Part shown: piece after piece, positions 6,685-6,923 of the stretch | Layout of the letters: each line of letters begins with the position of its first letter | Numbering within the stretch: position 1 is the stretch's first letter | From: Prevotella sp. | Lineage (GTDB): Bacteria > Bacteroidota > Bacteroidia > Bacteroidales > Bacteroidaceae | Length of the DNA: 6,923 nt | Assembly (NCBI GenBank): GCA_022732315.1 | Contig: JAIJUV010000132.1 | Coordinates: forward strand, 1 to 6,923 | Reading direction: 5' to 3' | Program-made: the position numbers and the translations under genes | Notes under the pieces: model-generated | Told to the model about the DNA's origin: nothing | Seen by the model: only the letters and a program-made list of their open reading frames with translations | Database searches by the model: none

Positions 6685-6923
6685 ATGAAGAAATGGACTA
6701 TTGAAGACTCGAAGGAGCTCTACAACATTGGTGGTTGGGGCACTTCTTACTTTGGCATCAACGACAAGGGTGATGTCTATGTAACTCCATGCAAGGACAA
6801 TACGCAGATAGACCTGCGCGACATCATGGACGAGTTGGCATTACGCGACATCAACGCTCCCGTACTGCTCCGTTTCCCAGACATCCTCGACAACCGCATC
6901 GAGAAGACAGCCAGCTGTTTTCA
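6685..6923 (+). CDS. speA: Biosynthetic arginine decarboxylase, N-terminal part
   Basis: Only the first 79 codons are inside the window; the family is normally a little over 600 residues, so most of the gene lies beyond the right edge. The visible part is the characteristic SpeA N-terminus: WTIEDSKELYNIGGWG (4-19), YFGIN (22-26), then IDLRDIMDEL and PVLLRFPDIL, the first strand and helix of the PLP-binding barrel. SpeA decarboxylates arginine to agmatine, the first step of the agmatine route to putrescine and spermidine. The PLP lysine and other catalytic residues are not reached. The ATG at 6685 follows an A-rich leader with no Shine-Dalgarno sequence and lies 118 bases after aroK, beyond a long hairpin, so separate transcription is likely. 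Confidence 0.93.
   Translation, partial: MKKWTIEDSKELYNIGGWGTSYFGINDKGDVYVTPCKDNTQIDLRDIMDELALRDINAPVLLRFPDILDNRIEKTASCF

Noticed and set aside
1..6923. CRISPR array, insertion sequence, tRNA/rRNA or defence system
   Set aside because: No spaced direct repeats, transposase motifs, terminal inverted repeats, structural RNA signatures or defence genes were found. All gaps between genes are short (about 50-210 bases).

Overview
The window looks like an ordinary chromosomal stretch of a Bacteroidota genome, most likely Prevotella/Segatella. Three things suggest this: Bacteroidota-type -7 promoter elements (TAnnTTTG) ahead of two genes, A-rich leaders without a Shine-Dalgarno sequence, and protein families typical of the phylum (a DUF4369-type lipoprotein with a thioredoxin fold, and a topoisomerase I with a zinc-free C-terminal repeat tail). 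The genus is inferred from overall resemblance, not from a search.

Layout: all clear genes lie on the + strand. Positions 1-207 are an AT-rich intergenic region with a + promoter for the first gene and probably a divergent promoter reading out of the left edge. Next come a lipoprotein with a thioredoxin-like C-terminal domain whose CxxC is replaced by SSES (208-1386), and an exported SGNH-family sialate O-acetylesterase-like enzyme (1435-2892) closed by a strong hairpin terminator (2909-2948). These two may be co-transcribed and both appear to act outside the cytoplasm. A cytoplasmic zinc-ribbon Nudix hydrolase follows (3012-3545), preceded by a 13-bp direct repeat.

The second half is housekeeping: topA, DNA topoisomerase I (3652-5979), with its own -7 element; aroK, shikimate kinase (6039-6566), probably co-transcribed with topA across a 59-base gap that holds a hairpin; a long hairpin after aroK (6572-6618); and the first 79 codons of speA, biosynthetic arginine decarboxylase, which runs off the right edge. 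The topA-aroK-speA neighbourhood joins DNA supercoiling control, aromatic amino-acid/chorismate synthesis and polyamine synthesis, with no obvious functional link.

No mobile element, CRISPR array, tRNA/rRNA, defence island or clearly new system is visible. The points most worth a second look are the cysteine-less thioredoxin domain, altered motif residues in the esterase, the zinc-free topoisomerase tail, and several intergenic hairpins and repeats.
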